DNA of 46,766 nucleotides, taken from Candidatus Altimarinota bacterium (GTDB taxonomy: Bacteria; Cyanobacteriota; Cyanobacteriia; Cyanobacteriales; Microcystaceae). The stretch spans positions 1 through 46,766 of the forward strand of contig JAAUUT010000029.1 in the NCBI GenBank assembly GCA_012031035.1. The letters are read 5' to 3'. Below the pieces are notes generated by a model that ran no database searches, had not been told where the DNA came from, and saw nothing but the letters and a program-made list of their open reading frames with translations. This document shows positions 19,556 to 28,472 of this stretch, piece by piece; the first letter of the stretch is position 1; every line of letters begins with the position of its first letter. The translations under genes and the position numbers were made by a program.

Positions 19556-21004
19556 CTAACCATCTAAATCGCCTTGCATGACTTGAGCGATCGCAACTTT
19601 AGCATTGTCTTGGAATTCTTTGACGTTGACTCGACCTAATAATAAAATCGCCAGGATAAATCCAATAGCTTGCAGGACAAACACGCTTCCGTATGCCAAA
19701 ATCGGAGCGCTAAACATCTCTTTCCCCGCATTGAGAACGGTTCCTCCGATAATGGTAGCTAATGCTCTCGACACTGCCTGAGCTAATCCCCATGCGCCGA
19801 TAAAAGTTCCTGCGGTTTCTGCTGCCGTTAAGTCTAACATCAAGCTAGTGGCTCCTGCGGTCAGGATTCCAGAGGCTAGTCCAAAAAATAATAATCCAGA
19901 TTTAAGTAAGGTGCGATCGCTGCTCAATCCTGCCAAGATAAATAAACCAACACAAAAGGCAGCCAGAATACATCCAAGTTTAATCGAACGCTGCTTGCCC
20001 AAACGCGGTAAAACAAAAAATCCCGTAGAAGCAATACCAAATAGCGTTCCCATCCCAAAATAGGCATTCAGCTTGGTAGTTTCCGAAATAGACATTCCGA
20101 ACACTTCCCCGCCATAAGGTTCCATAACAGCATCTTGGATAAATAAGCTCAGCGTCAAAACTAAAAGAAAGCTAAAAAATAATCCTGTTTGGCGACTTGC
20201 CGTTAACACTTTAAGGGCACGACCCAGCGTAATTTGGTCTTCCCGTTCCACAAAAGTCGATCGCGAGGAATAACGAGAATATTTCTTTTCTATTCCCATT
20301 GTTGCCAGCAAAGCCAACCCAAAAACGATCGCGGGCATAATAATAAAGACTGGATTAACTGTCGCTTTTAATTGTTCGAGGCTGGTAGCGGCTGCTTGGG
20401 AGGGATCGCTAGCGAGTAAGCGAGAGCTAATTACGGCTCCCACGACGATCCCTATCATTAACATCGACCAGACCACGCCGACGAGTTGAGAACGATTGTC
20501 GTCGTCGGTAACATCAACTAACAAAGCAGTAAATGGGGTAGAACTAGCACTCAAGGCTAAACCGTAGAGCGCAAATATTAGCGCTAATAATCCCGCCCAA
20601 CCATAAGTAGCAAAACTCCAACCAGTCGCTTGCAAACTACTACCCAATTGCCAAACTGCTTGCAAAGCGACAAATGATATCGTGGTGAACAGTGCCGCTC
20701 CAATCCAAACGTAACCCGTGCGATGATAGCCAAAGAGCCTTTTTGCATCAGACATTTGCCCGAACCAAATCCGCGTCGGACTGACAAGCTGGTGCATGGC
20801 GATCGCACCTGCAACTATCCATGGTAAAATTTGCAATTCGGCGATCATAATTCGGTTGAGAACTCCCAACGTCAACAAAGACATAATCCCCAATCCCATT
20901 TGGAATAATCCCAAACGAAACATCGTCAAAAGATTAATTTTGGGTAAGGGTTTAAGCGAGTTCGATTGAAAATACTGCGAATCGGGAACATCACTGCTAG
21001 TCAT
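19556..21004 (-). CDS. PucC/LhaA-type MFS protein (BCD family)
   Basis: A 482-residue protein with about 12 membrane segments of the bacteriochlorophyll-delivery branch of the major facilitator superfamily (PucC/LhaA-like). Typical parts are LFQMGLGIMSLLTLGVLNRIMIAEL, VSPTRIWFGQMSDAKRLFGYHRTGYVW and TAAETAGTFIGAWGLAQAVSRA. Purple-bacterial relatives are needed for light-harvesting complex assembly; cyanobacterial members are thought to handle chlorophyll or help insert chlorophyll proteins. The gene is convergent with the adenosine-kinase-like gene and stands alone. Confidence 0.85.
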   Translation of the reverse strand: MTSSDVPDSQYFQSNSLKPLPKINLLTMFRLGLFQMGLGIMSLLTLGVLNRIMIAELQILPWIVAGAIAMHQLVSPTRIWFGQMSDAKRLFGYHRTGYVWIGAALFTTISFVALQAVWQLGSSLQATGWSFATYGWAGLLALIFALYGLALSASSTPFTALLVDVTDDDNRSQLVGVVWSMLMIGIVVGAVISSRLLASDPSQAAATSLEQLKATVNPVFIIMPAIVFGLALLATMGIEKKYSRYSSRSTFVEREDQITLGRALKVLTASRQTGLFFSFLLVLTLSLFIQDAVMEPYGGEVFGMSISETTKLNAYFGMGTLFGIASTGFFVLPRLGKQRSIKLGCILAAFCVGLFILAGLSSDRTLLKSGLLFFGLASGILTAGATSLMLDLTAAETAGTFIGAWGLAQAVSRALATIIGGTVLNAGKEMFSAPILAYGSVFVLQAIGFILAILLLGRVNVKEFQDNAKVAIAQVMQGDLDG

Positions 21005-21284
21005 AGTCGTGTTTGATGAGAAATTATTGCAATTTTTGATTAGAAGGTTTTTTTGCTAACTTAACACGCGAGCGCTCGCATTTAGAAGTTGGAAGTCGGA
21101 AGTTTAGCGCAACTCGAACTCTCGTCTTCCCCGGACAAGCGTAGCAACGGCAAAACTCCGCACTTCGGCAAGTCCGCCGCGCAGTCGTCCCCCGTGGCGG
21201 CATCAGAAATCAGGGAGTATGGGGAGACAAGGGGACGGAGAATCATGAGTTCATAATTTTCATAATTCATTATTCATAATTTTT
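21005..21284. other. Intergenic region with short repeats, no gene seen
   Basis: About 280 bases between the PucC-like and UspA genes (both minus). It holds GAAGTTGGAAGTCGGAAG-type repeats, a GC-rich patch at about 21120-21215 unlike the AT-rich surroundings, and ATTCATAATT repeats at about 21245-21283 similar to those around the ligase gene at 9 kb. Confidence 0.5.
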
Positions 21285-21761
21285 CTACTGCACCATCAAA
21301 ACCGAGCAAGGCGCGTGGTGCATGACATAATTACTAACGCTGCCGAGTAACATTTCGCTTAACCCAGAACGTCCGCGATGTCCGATAATAATTAAATCTG
21401 CTTGCCACTCGCGAGCTACTTGACAAATGATGCGAGATGGACTACCGGAAATTTGTTGAAATTCGGCGCTAACTCCCGCATTAGCGGCTTCTTGCTGGTG
21501 CGATCGCAACACTTCCAATCCTTGCCGTTCAAATTCTTCCCACTGTTGTCGCCAAGTTTCTAAAGTAAGATCGTTTCCCACAGCCGGATAAAGTTCGGTT
21601 AAATTAGGAGGAATAGGCAGGGGACTATTATCTTCCTCCGCTGAGAGAACGTGCAATAGTAGCAAACGTCCTTGATGTTTTTCGGCAATAGATAAGGCGC
21701 TATCAAAAACTTTTTTGCCCATTTCTGACATATCGATAGCAACGAGCATTCTATCAAACAT
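21285..21761 (-). CDS. Universal stress protein A family
   Basis: A single-domain Usp of 158 residues. The N-terminal MFDRMLVAIDMSE and the ATP-binding signature GHRGRSGLSEMLLGSVSNYVMHHAPCSVLMVQ (a G-2x-G-9x-G-S/T-like pattern, about residues 126-158) are clear, so nucleotide binding is likely. A variable helical region with an acidic stretch lies between. Such proteins are usually induced by stress, but no specific role is indicated by neighbours. Confidence 0.92.
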   Translation of the reverse strand: MFDRMLVAIDMSEMGKKVFDSALSIAEKHQGRLLLLHVLSAEEDNSPLPIPPNLTELYPAVGNDLTLETWRQQWEEFERQGLEVLRSHQQEAANAGVSAEFQQISGSPSRIICQVAREWQADLIIIGHRGRSGLSEMLLGSVSNYVMHHAPCSVLMVQ

Positions 21762-21988
21762 AAATCAATTTTTCCTGATTGAGCGAACAGAAATTAAACG
21801 ATCTCTGTTTTTAGTGTCTCAAATAGCACTCCGTTTCAAAAAAGTGTTTACAAAAGCTAAAATGCGATTGTGTTTTTGTAAATACTTACTTGCTTATTTG
21901 TTCGAGACATCGAGCTAAAATAAAAGCTTACAAATCTTTTTACAATTATTTGCTATAAAATACTCAGCGCTCTAAAAACATAACTGCT

Positions 21989-23685
21989 ATGTCCTTCTCT
22001 TCGGCTTTTAAAACTGCGCCTACCAAGCTGTTCAATACAAGTAACCTTTCTACAGTTGCTTCGGTTGGCATTCACGCAATACTTTTAGGAGTAGCTTTAC
22101 CCGGTTTACCAATTTTCTCGCAAAAAGAAAAGACCAGCGAGCGACTTGAGGATGTAGGATTAATCGAGCTAACGCCTGCCGAACAAAGTCGCTTGCCCAA
22201 TTTATCTCAACCCTCACCTCTCGATCCATCAACTTATCCCGGCGTTCCCCCCATCGACCCGTCACTGTTTAATACTCCTTCATCCCTTCCCAATCAAACT
22301 CAAGGCGGAATCGATCCTTCGCTTTTGCCAGCCCCACCTAATTCTCTATCGTTTGGCAATGGCAATACTTTATCGGTTGTCCCGCCGCCGCCGTCGATGC
22401 CGCCATTACCTTCGCCGCCGCCAACATCCTATTATCCCAGTCCCAATACTTGGTCTAATTCTTTACCCACACCGCCAAGTTCTCCACCAATCCTCAAAAT
22501 CTTCCATTACCGCCTCAAATGCAGACTCCTAATGCAGAACTGCAAAGACCAGATTTTGCTCCGGTTCGAGGCGCGATCGATCCCAGAGATTTGATCAATC
22601 AAAGAAATTCTGCGATCGCGCAAGGAAACCTGCCACAACGAACGGCAGCCAATTCAGAAGCAGGTCAAAGACCGATGCCGCCCGATCCAAAACAAACCCT
22701 ACAAGAGATACGCATTCGCCGTTTAGTCGCTGAAAGCATTCAAGGTGCAGAAAGTCTCATTGCCGATCGCAAGAATACAACTAATGAAGAAGCGATGAGA
22801 AACGACGTTCGTTGGAGAACAAAAACAGGCGACGCAAAACCGATAGAATTGAGTATTAGCGGCAACTATCCAAGAAACGCTTGTATGAGAAGGCTTGAAG
22901 GAACGAGCGTTTATGGAGTTGTGGTAAACACGCAAGGTCAAGTCGCCAATTCTTCTCCTCCCTATCTCATCAAAAGTGCAGGCTATCAGGTTTTCAATCA
23001 ACAAGCTTTGAGAGATATTTACGCAAACAGGTTTGCCAATCAAACGGGACAGCCAAAATCGTTTTTAGTGAGGGTTAATTACGCTTACAACGAGAAACTT
23101 TGTCCTTCTGTCGCTGTTGCCAGTCCACAGCCAAGGAAAGATGGCGTTCCCAGACAGGGTGAAACTTTACAACCTGCCCCAACGGGGATTAATCCCACAC
23201 CAACAAAGCCTAATAATGCTCCTGCTGAATCCGAAGCGATCGCGCCAAATCAACGCCAACCCGAAGGGAAAACCCCTACACTAACAATTCCCAGACAAGA
23301 TTCTGAAGCGATCGCGCCAAATCAATCTAAACCCCGTTTAGAAATGCTTCCTCCCATTACTCCTAAGAAAGTTCCAGAAGCATCTGAAGCAGCCGAACCG
23401 AGACAACAGCAACAGCCTCGCGTGGAAATTTCTGTTCCAACCTCCCCCAGAAAAGCCCCAGAAGCCAATCGGACAAACGAACCGACTTCTTCTAGAAAAA
23501 CGCCAGAAGCGTCTGAGGCAACTTCTGCGACCAATCCCAGACGCAATTCAGAACCTTCTAGTGCCGAACCGACAAATAATAGAAAAATTTCACCAATTCG
23601 TCCGCTTGGTGCGGCTGCTCCCAGGAAAACCTCAGAAGAATCGTCTAATTCCTCTGAAACTCCTTCAGAAAATTCACAACCATGA
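21989..23685 (+). CDS. TonB-like proline-rich envelope protein, frameshifted near 22480
   Basis: The first frame (21989-about 22485) starts MSFSSAFKTAPTKLFN, has one membrane anchor (VASVGIHAILLGVALPGLPIF, about residues 24-44) and then a proline-rich periplasm-spanning segment. The second frame (from about 22480 to 23685) continues it with more Pro/Gln-rich sequence and a domain resembling the TonB C-terminus (LSISGNYPRNACMRRLEGTSVYGVVVNTQGQVANSSPPYLIKSAGYQVFNQQALRDI). A long low-complexity tail rich in PRKxPEAxE repeats follows. Homologues are one polypeptide, so a one-base indel near 22475-22490 separates the two. Likely role: transmitting membrane energy to an outer-membrane transporter. 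Pseudogene or sequence error cannot be distinguished. Confidence 0.75.
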
Positions 23686-23705
23686 GTTTGATTTTTATGA
23701 AACGC

Positions 23706-23741
23706 GATCGCCCTTGGCGCTCCCCGGAGGGGAATCGCGCT
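23706..23741 (+). repeat. 36-nt dispersed repeat, copy 1
   Basis: This is identical over 36 nt to 26504-26539, in the same orientation. It contains a GC-rich inverted core (TCCCC GGA GGGGA) and a HIP1-like end. Here it lies between the TonB-like gene and a 45-aa minus-strand frame whose stop codon it touches. Confidence 0.9.
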
Positions 23742-23878
23742 TAAACCCATCCAAGAAAATTCGCAACGACTAAACCGATTATTACTCCTGCTATACCGCT
23801 TAAAGTAGGTTGTATGAAGTACCAATCTGATTGGTTAAAGGCGATCGATTTTGCGTTGGCGCGATTGGTGAGTTGCAT
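23741..23878 (-). CDS. Small single-membrane-segment protein, 45 aa
   Basis: Read on the minus strand from ATG 23876-23878, with an AGGAGA ribosome binding site about 9 nt upstream. The product starts MQLTNRANAKSIAFNQSDW and has one hydrophobic segment (TLSGIAGVIIGLVVANFLGWV). The good ribosome binding site and the clean topology argue that it is real. I do not recognise a family; small photosynthetic-complex subunits have similar size, but nothing here proves such a role. Its stop codon begins at the last base of the 36-nt repeat. Confidence 0.55.
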   Translation of the reverse strand: MQLTNRANAKSIAFNQSDWYFIQPTLSGIAGVIIGLVVANFLGWV

Positions 23879-23979
23879 CGTTAACAGTCTCCTAAAATCT
23901 TCTAAGGTTTAATAGATTTAGGAGCGATGAATTATGCACGTGCGAAAGAAAAAGCAATCTTACACGTTGCTCTTTCGTG

Positions 23980-24408
23980 CTAGGAGATTGGCTTCTGTGA
24001 TTCCTGGCTCGATCTTAATGTGTACCGCCTATCGAGAATGTAACTCGTCGCGGTCAAAACAATCCCAATGCTGAGAATGACTAGCAAAACTAGAAAAAAT
24101 GGATCGCGAGCAAGTGTGTAGAAGCTAAGGAGACAAACAAAGAAGAAACTGCGCACCATTAAAGTTGTAGAATACAGCGAACTCAAACGTAGACGTATCA
24201 TTTGAACGATTATGATTCCTAGTCCTACCGCCAACATTCCTGCTGCGCGAGGAAATACATCACCATAATCGCCAGTTGACAACAAGAGTTTTAAGGCAAG
24301 GCGTGGCGCAATCAAGAGCATGACACCGCTCGGAATTAGGTATCCCGCCAGATAAAAAAGGCTCAAGCGCGTTCTTTCCATTGCAGTTGTTTTAGTGATT
24401 TCGTTCAT
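23980..24408 (-). CDS. Conserved four-helix membrane protein
   Basis: A 142-residue protein with four likely membrane segments (about residues 17-38, 50-70, 80-100 and 102-122) and a polar C-terminus (DRRYTLRSSQESQKPIS). It starts 27 nt after the 4Fe-4S/SCP2 gene on the same strand and is probably its operon partner under the MarR regulator. Family unknown to me. Confidence 0.7.
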   Translation of the reverse strand: MNEITKTTAMERTRLSLFYLAGYLIPSGVMLLIAPRLALKLLLSTGDYGDVFPRAAGMLAVGLGIIIVQMIRLRLSSLYSTTLMVRSFFFVCLLSFYTLARDPFFLVLLVILSIGIVLTATSYILDRRYTLRSSQESQKPIS

Positions 24409-24435
24409 ATCAATCCAATAAGTGGCTACGACACA

Positions 24436-25779
24436 TCAGGCAGGAAAACACTTACCAAATGCCTGAAGTAATTTAGGAGAACCGCCGATCCGAATCTTGC
24501 GCCGCAATAGCGCCCAAATTAAGTTTTGTTCTTTGGCAAGAAAACCTAGCCAAGTTTTACTGTCTGCTGTAACGGAAAGATTTGCCTCTCCAACGTGACC
24601 GTCTTGAACTCGCACCGTTTTATTTTCAATTGTCACCGTCGCACGACGCGACTCAGAACCAGTAAATGTAAAGTGATAAACTGCACTTAACCCCTCCGAG
24701 CGATCGCGTTGAAATAGCAATGGCAATCCAAACAGAAATCCTTGAATCGATTGAGGACGAATGCCACTGCTGACTCGTTTGACAGTTTTGTGGGGAAATC
24801 GCCTTGCTGCATAGGTTTCTGCATCCGAACCGGGTACGACATAAATCGTTTCTGGCTTATCTTGTAATGGCTTGACCACCTCTCGAATAAACCCTTTTCT
24901 ATTAGTCAAAAATGGTGCAATTACGTCTTCTCCAGCAGGGCACGCTGCAATACAGTAAGCCGCTTTATAGTTTGCTTTGAAAGATAAGCTTTGCCACATT
25001 GAGGCGGATTCAGAAGCACTGACTTTTTGGCGATAATCGCGGGCATTTTTACTATCTGCGATCGCTTCTGCCCAATCGGTGAACCCGCTCATGAACTCGC
25101 GATAATTATGAGTGTAACAGGCTGAAAAATTAAAGTGGCCGTCGGAGCCGATCGCACCCACCGGACAAGCAGCTACGCATAACTTGCACTCAATACAGGG
25201 ATTGTAGTCAATCGGGTGGGTATATTCTGTCACCCGTGCGTCAATTAGGACGGTTCCAAGGGAGATAAAATTGCCAAACTTAGGATGGATGACATTGCGA
25301 TGAATTCCCATGTGTCCCAATCCCGCCGCGACAGCAACGGGTTTATGCGACACTACCCATACTTTGCCCGGAAAGCGATCCATTTCCATTGGGAATCCGG
25401 CTGATGGATTTAATGCCCGCACTCCTATTTGAGAAAGCGTTTTTACAATTTTTCTTGCTATCTCATTCGCATGGTCGTAGTTAGCATGGAATTCCTGATT
25501 GGCCACCGAACGCGCCGGGGTACGGATGCTTTCTCGATTCATACAGCAGACAAAGCTAATCAGCGTTTTGGTTGGCGCAAATGCTGCCAAGATATCCGAA
25601 CGTTGGTCGGCGATCGCATCTCGCTCTATCTCCACAAACCCGACATCATTGGCACCTGCCTCTAAACAAAGCGATCGCAGCGAATCTGCATTTAACGTTG
25701 TTGCATCCATCGATGGCGCTTCTCTATCTGCTCTCTCTCTCCATCGTTTAACTGTGGGATGGTCGTCGAATTTGGTCAT
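24436..25779 (-). CDS. 4Fe-4S double-cluster protein (QueG-like) with C-terminal SCP2 domain
   Basis: A 447-residue soluble redox protein. The N-terminal part resembles the epoxyqueuosine reductase/reductive dehalogenase iron-sulfur fold. The first cluster motif is CIECKLCVAACPVGAI (about residues 197-212) and a CIAACPAGEDVI (about 277-288) provides part of a second. The last 100 or so residues look like an SCP2 sterol-transfer domain (YHFTFTGSESRRATVTIENKTVRVQDG.. NLSVTADSKTWLGFL). This combination suggests redox chemistry on a hydrophobic ligand; the reaction is unknown. A perfect MarR-type palindrome lies 17 nt before the start, identical to the one before the marR gene upstream, so it is probably the regulator's target. 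Confidence 0.82.
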   Translation of the reverse strand: MTKFDDHPTVKRWRERADREAPSMDATTLNADSLRSLCLEAGANDVGFVEIERDAIADQRSDILAAFAPTKTLISFVCCMNRESIRTPARSVANQEFHANYDHANEIARKIVKTLSQIGVRALNPSAGFPMEMDRFPGKVWVVSHKPVAVAAGLGHMGIHRNVIHPKFGNFISLGTVLIDARVTEYTHPIDYNPCIECKLCVAACPVGAIGSDGHFNFSACYTHNYREFMSGFTDWAEAIADSKNARDYRQKVSASESASMWQSLSFKANYKAAYCIAACPAGEDVIAPFLTNRKGFIREVVKPLQDKPETIYVVPGSDAETYAARRFPHKTVKRVSSGIRPQSIQGFLFGLPLLFQRDRSEGLSAVYHFTFTGSESRRATVTIENKTVRVQDGHVGEANLSVTADSKTWLGFLAKEQNLIWALLRRKIRIGGSPKLLQAFGKCFPA

Positions 25780-25795
25780 TGCGGTCTCCGAAATT

Positions 25796-25813
25796 TATAT
25801 GTATATACATATT
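25796..25813. promoter_or_regulatory. Probable MarR operator before the 4Fe-4S/SCP2 gene
   Basis: TATATGTATATACATAT at 25796-25812 forms a near-perfect 18-bp palindrome, 17 nt upstream of the ATG of the 4Fe-4S/SCP2 gene. The same palindrome occurs at 26291-26308, just before the marR gene. Confidence 0.75.
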
Positions 25814-25832
25814 TTTGAGAAAAATTTTTGAG

Positions 25833-26288
25833 CTAACCAATAGCTTTCAAGTCAGATAACAGCGACAATAAAGCTTGCCATTTCTGCTGTCCAAATTGCT
25901 CGCTCGCTTCAGTTTGCGCTTTTTCCCATAACGGTAAGGCTTGAGCGAGAACGGTACGTCCTTCATCGGTGAGAGATACTAACTTAACTCGTCGATCTGA
26001 ACCAGGTGCGATCGCAACTAATCCCCGTTTTTCCAAAATTTTGAGATTTCGGGTTAGGGTAGTTTGATCCACAAACAATTCCTCAGCCAAGCGAGTAATT
26101 GAGGTAGATTCAACTAGATGAATTGCCACTAGCAGGGTAAATTGGTTTAACACCAACCCCACGGGGCGCAACGCCGTATCGTAAATCTGCGTCAAAATTC
26201 GCGAAGCTCGTCGAATGTGCCAACCCATACAATTAGCAGGCACTCGATTTGCTTTGACGAGATTTGTTGTTGGAATGCGATCGCTCAT
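25833..26288 (-). CDS. MarR-family transcriptional regulator
   Basis: A 151-residue winged-helix regulator. The core is visible at about residues 50-115: LVESTSITRLAEELFVDQTTLTRNLKILEKRGLVAIAPGSDRRVKLVSLTDEGR, including the DxR wing motif. It lies 53 nt upstream of the 4Fe-4S/SCP2 gene on the same strand. Matching palindromes precede both genes, so autoregulation plus control of the neighbour is very likely. A sensed ligand, perhaps a phenolic or oxidant, is not evident. Confidence 0.92.
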   Translation of the reverse strand: MSDRIPTTNLVKANRVPANCMGWHIRRASRILTQIYDTALRPVGLVLNQFTLLVAIHLVESTSITRLAEELFVDQTTLTRNLKILEKRGLVAIAPGSDRRVKLVSLTDEGRTVLAQALPLWEKAQTEASEQFGQQKWQALLSLLSDLKAIG

Positions 26289-26290
26289 AA

Positions 26291-26308
26291 TATATGTATA
26301 TACATATA
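26291..26308. promoter_or_regulatory. Probable MarR operator before the marR gene
   Basis: TATATGTATATACATATA is a perfect 18-bp palindrome whose edge lies 2 nt from the marR start codon. A bound regulator here would block translation-proximal transcription. It is the same sequence as the element at 25796-25813. Confidence 0.8.
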
Positions 26309-26468
26309 AATGCGATTTGTCAAGTGGATGTAGAGGGGCGATCGCTTCTGCAAGTTTTCTATTACCTGAAAAGCAAATTTTTCAGGTATTTATAACTCAT
26401 TAATCGCGACAAAAAGCCTTGAATTTCAAGGCATTAAAACTCAGAGGATTGTGTATTTTAAAAATTAT

Positions 26469-27107
26469 TTAACGAACTGTTGCTGGCGACTCTTGGGGAA
26501 CGAGATCGCCCTTGGCGCTCCCCGGAGGGGAATCGCGCTCAAAATGTTTCTCGACTAACTCGATCGCTCGTTCTGGCTCGACTCGACTATAACGTGCCTT
26601 ATCAGGCATAACGACGACATTCGGGCCTTGCTTACATTGCTTGAGGCATCCTGTTAATTTAATTTGTACTTTGTCTTCTAAGCCGCGATCTCGCAAACTT
26701 CCTTCTAACGCTTGACAAATTGCTTGTCCGCCTCGCTTCCAACAGCTAGATTTTTGACAGACTAAAATACTGGCTTTAGGAGCTTTGCCCTTGAGGGGTG
26801 GCGACTGGGGGAGTGAGATTGGAATTTCAGCGGGATTGGGTAAAGCGACTCGTTCGACAGAATAGGCTTTTAATTTGAGTTTACCTGTTTTGAAACATTG
26901 TTTTTTGATGCCGCGAATGTCTACCCAACAACCGGGCGTAAGCGTTTTGTTAAGGCGATCGCGAATTTCTTTATCTGGCTTAATCCAATATTCGCGTCCC
27001 GAATAAATAATTCTTAAATACTTAATTTTATAACCGTCTTTAATAACAAAACTTAACAGTTGTCCGACGAGGTTAAATTCTAGTTTTTGCTCTTGACAAA
27101 TTGACAT
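26469..27107 (-). CDS. Thioredoxin-like [2Fe-2S] ferredoxin-domain protein
   Basis: A 212-residue protein with an N-terminal domain of unknown function (about residues 1-85, LKAYSVERVALP at its end) and a C-terminal thioredoxin-like ferredoxin domain. The four cluster cysteines fit the family spacing: LVCQKSSCWKRGGQ and LTGCLKQCKQGPNVVVMPD (about residues 115-165). Similar domains occur in HoxE/NuoE and in free Shethna-type ferredoxins. The last roughly 15 residues are coded by a 36-nt dispersed repeat also found at 23706-23741, so the normal C-terminus has been changed by repeat insertion. Confidence 0.82.
   Translation of the reverse strand: MSICQEQKLEFNLVGQLLSFVIKDGYKIKYLRIIYSGREYWIKPDKEIRDRLNKTLTPGCWVDIRGIKKQCFKTGKLKLKAYSVERVALPNPAEIPISLPQSPPLKGKAPKASILVCQKSSCWKRGGQAICQALEGSLRDRGLEDKVQIKLTGCLKQCKQGPNVVVMPDKARYSRVEPERAIELVEKHFERDSPPGSAKGDLVPQESPATVR
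26504..26539 (+). repeat. 36-nt dispersed repeat, copy 2
   Basis: Identical to 23706-23741. It lies inside the coding region of the [2Fe-2S] protein and supplies codons for SPPGSAKGD near its end. The internal GC-rich inverted core could form a hairpin in the mRNA. Confidence 0.9.
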
Positions 27108-27132
27108 TTTTTTACACCTAATTCGACCTGTA

Positions 27133-27393
27133 TTAATCTTTTATGTTTGTTTTTTCGTGCCAGCAGTTCTCTAATAAACAAACTAATTCGTGACGAGGAG
27201 CAGTATTTTGTTTGACCGCACTCCATAGCTGAATAGCGGCTATAGGGCTTGAAATTTCGACTTTTAGCGGTCGATTGGTAGAGAGACCGCAAGGAATTTC
27301 TAATTCCTGCAATCGGTGATAGACTGCCCATCGTTCTACAGGTCGAATCTCTATGACAAAGCCGAGTTGCGATTGCGGATTTGAACTATTCAT
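27133..27393 (-). CDS. Conserved cyanobacterial protein, 86 aa
   Basis: The product (starts MNSSNPQSQLGFVIEIRPVE) matches in style a short protein family I recall from other cyanobacteria, with the conserved core RPVERWAVYHRLQELEIPC..STNRPLKVEISS and a final tryptophan/lysine-rich end. It ends 26 nt before the [2Fe-2S] gene on the same strand, so they are probably co-transcribed. A competing frame at 27080-27331 is judged to be a shadow. Function unknown. Confidence 0.7.
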   Translation of the reverse strand: MNSSNPQSQLGFVIEIRPVERWAVYHRLQELEIPCGLSTNRPLKVEISSPIAAIQLWSAVKQNTAPRHELVCLLENCWHEKTNIKD

Positions 27394-27473
27394 CGGTTTA
27401 TTAAATGCTAAAGATTTTCAATATACCCCTCTAGGATCGAGTATACCCAGACTTGCAAATAAACGCAAATTAT

Positions 27474-27623
27474 TCTCAATTATTTTTTTGAGAGGTGTAA
27501 CTGGGGTATCGAGAAAATTACCAGTTCCTAATCACAAATCCCCGATTATCGATTGCTAATCAATAGATCCAAACCATTGAGATAGACTAAAATGTCTCTA
27601 TACAAAGCATTCTCAAATTGAGA
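27474..27623. promoter_or_regulatory. Two TCTCAA...TTGAGA dyads before dpsA
   Basis: TCTCAA (27474-27479) and TTGAGA (27488-27493) form one dyad with an 8-nt spacer. TCTCAA-A-TTGAGA at 27611-27623 forms a second, 14 nt before the dpsA start. They share both half sites, which suggests a regulator-binding site, but I cannot name the regulator. The rest of the 240-bp divergent region shows no gene. Confidence 0.4.
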
Positions 27624-27636
27624 GGGGATTGCAGCC

Positions 27637-28191
27637 ATGACTACTACTCAAGGTTTAGTACGCGCTTTTGGCGAAGTCGGCGATAATCCGATTTTGCTAG
27701 AATCAAATGTCACAGTTCCGGTTTGTGAAGGGTTAAATACAGTCCTTGCTAGCTTCCAAGCATTATATCTTCAATATCAAAAACATCATTTCGTTGTAGA
27801 AGGTTCTGAATTTTATCAATTGCACAAATTCTTCCAAGAATCTTATGAAGAAGTGGAGGAACACGTACACGAGATCGGAGAACGTTTAAACGGATTAGGT
27901 GGAATTCCAGTAGCAAGTTTTAGCAAACTATCTGAACTATGTTGCTTTACTCCTGAATCTGATGGCGCTTATGAGTGTCGCAAGATGATAGAAAACGATC
28001 TCGTCGCCGAACAAGCGTTAATTCAGCTAATACGCCGTCAAGCGGCCCAAGCAGAAAGTTTAGGCGATCGCGCGACTCGTTATTTGTATGAAGAAATCTT
28101 GTTAGAAACTGAAGAGAGAGCGTATCATCTCAATCATTTCCTCGTCCCTGACAGCTTGACTAAAGCTTTTGTCGGGAATGGTAGCAACTAA
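27637..28191 (+). CDS. dpsA: Dps-family ferritin-like protein (DpsA)
   Basis: A dodecameric iron-storage and DNA-protecting protein that oxidises Fe(II) with hydrogen peroxide. In the 184-residue sequence the ferroxidase region is visible: [45 protein letters not shown] (about residues 47-91), with the conserved His and the E/D pair. The cyanobacterial DpsA-type start [22 protein letters not shown] and length agree. It is monocistronic, ending in a strong terminator at 28272-28300. Confidence 0.92.
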   Translation: MTTTQGLVRAFGEVGDNPILLESNVTVPVCEGLNTVLASFQALYLQYQKHHFVVEGSEFYQLHKFFQESYEEVEEHVHEIGERLNGLGGIPVASFSKLSELCCFTPESDGAYECRKMIENDLVAEQALIQLIRRQAAQAESLGDRATRYLYEEILLETEERAYHLNHFLVPDSLTKAFVGNGSN

Positions 28192-28271
28192 TCATAAGCC
28201 TAATGTTCATTGGTAACTTAAGATTAGCAAGTTATTAACTGATACAGAAAAACTACACGCTTTACAAAAGT

Positions 28272-28300
28272 AAGGGCGCTTTAAAAAGCGCCCTTATCTT
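28272..28300 (+). terminator. Intrinsic terminator of dpsA
   Basis: AAGGGCGCTTT pairs with AAAGCGCCCTT (28272-28295, short A/T loop), followed by ATCTTTTAT. The stem is GC-rich and sits about 80 nt past the dpsA stop. Confidence 0.85.
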
Positions 28301-28472
28301 TTATATTATCGAGATTGACCCTTGCAATTTTGCCAAACGATCCGTAACTATTCCGTGAAAATGCTGAGACAACTTAAATAATTAAGCTACAAAGATCGTT
28401 GGTTTCACGAATTTACTATTGCTTTCCTAGTCTTTAATCTGGATATATAGAAAGTTGAGCTAGGAGAAAACC

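Noticed and set aside
23322..23825. Long minus-strand frame of 167 codons opposite the TonB-like gene
   Set aside because: It reads as low-complexity antisense of the Pro/Glu-rich tail (repeats of SDASGVFLE), has no ribosome binding site, and the plus strand has a recognisable domain.
27080..27331. Minus-strand frame of 83 codons overlapping the [2Fe-2S] gene
   Set aside because: The overlapping frame 27133-27393 has the more protein-like and conserved sequence, so this one is treated as a shadow.
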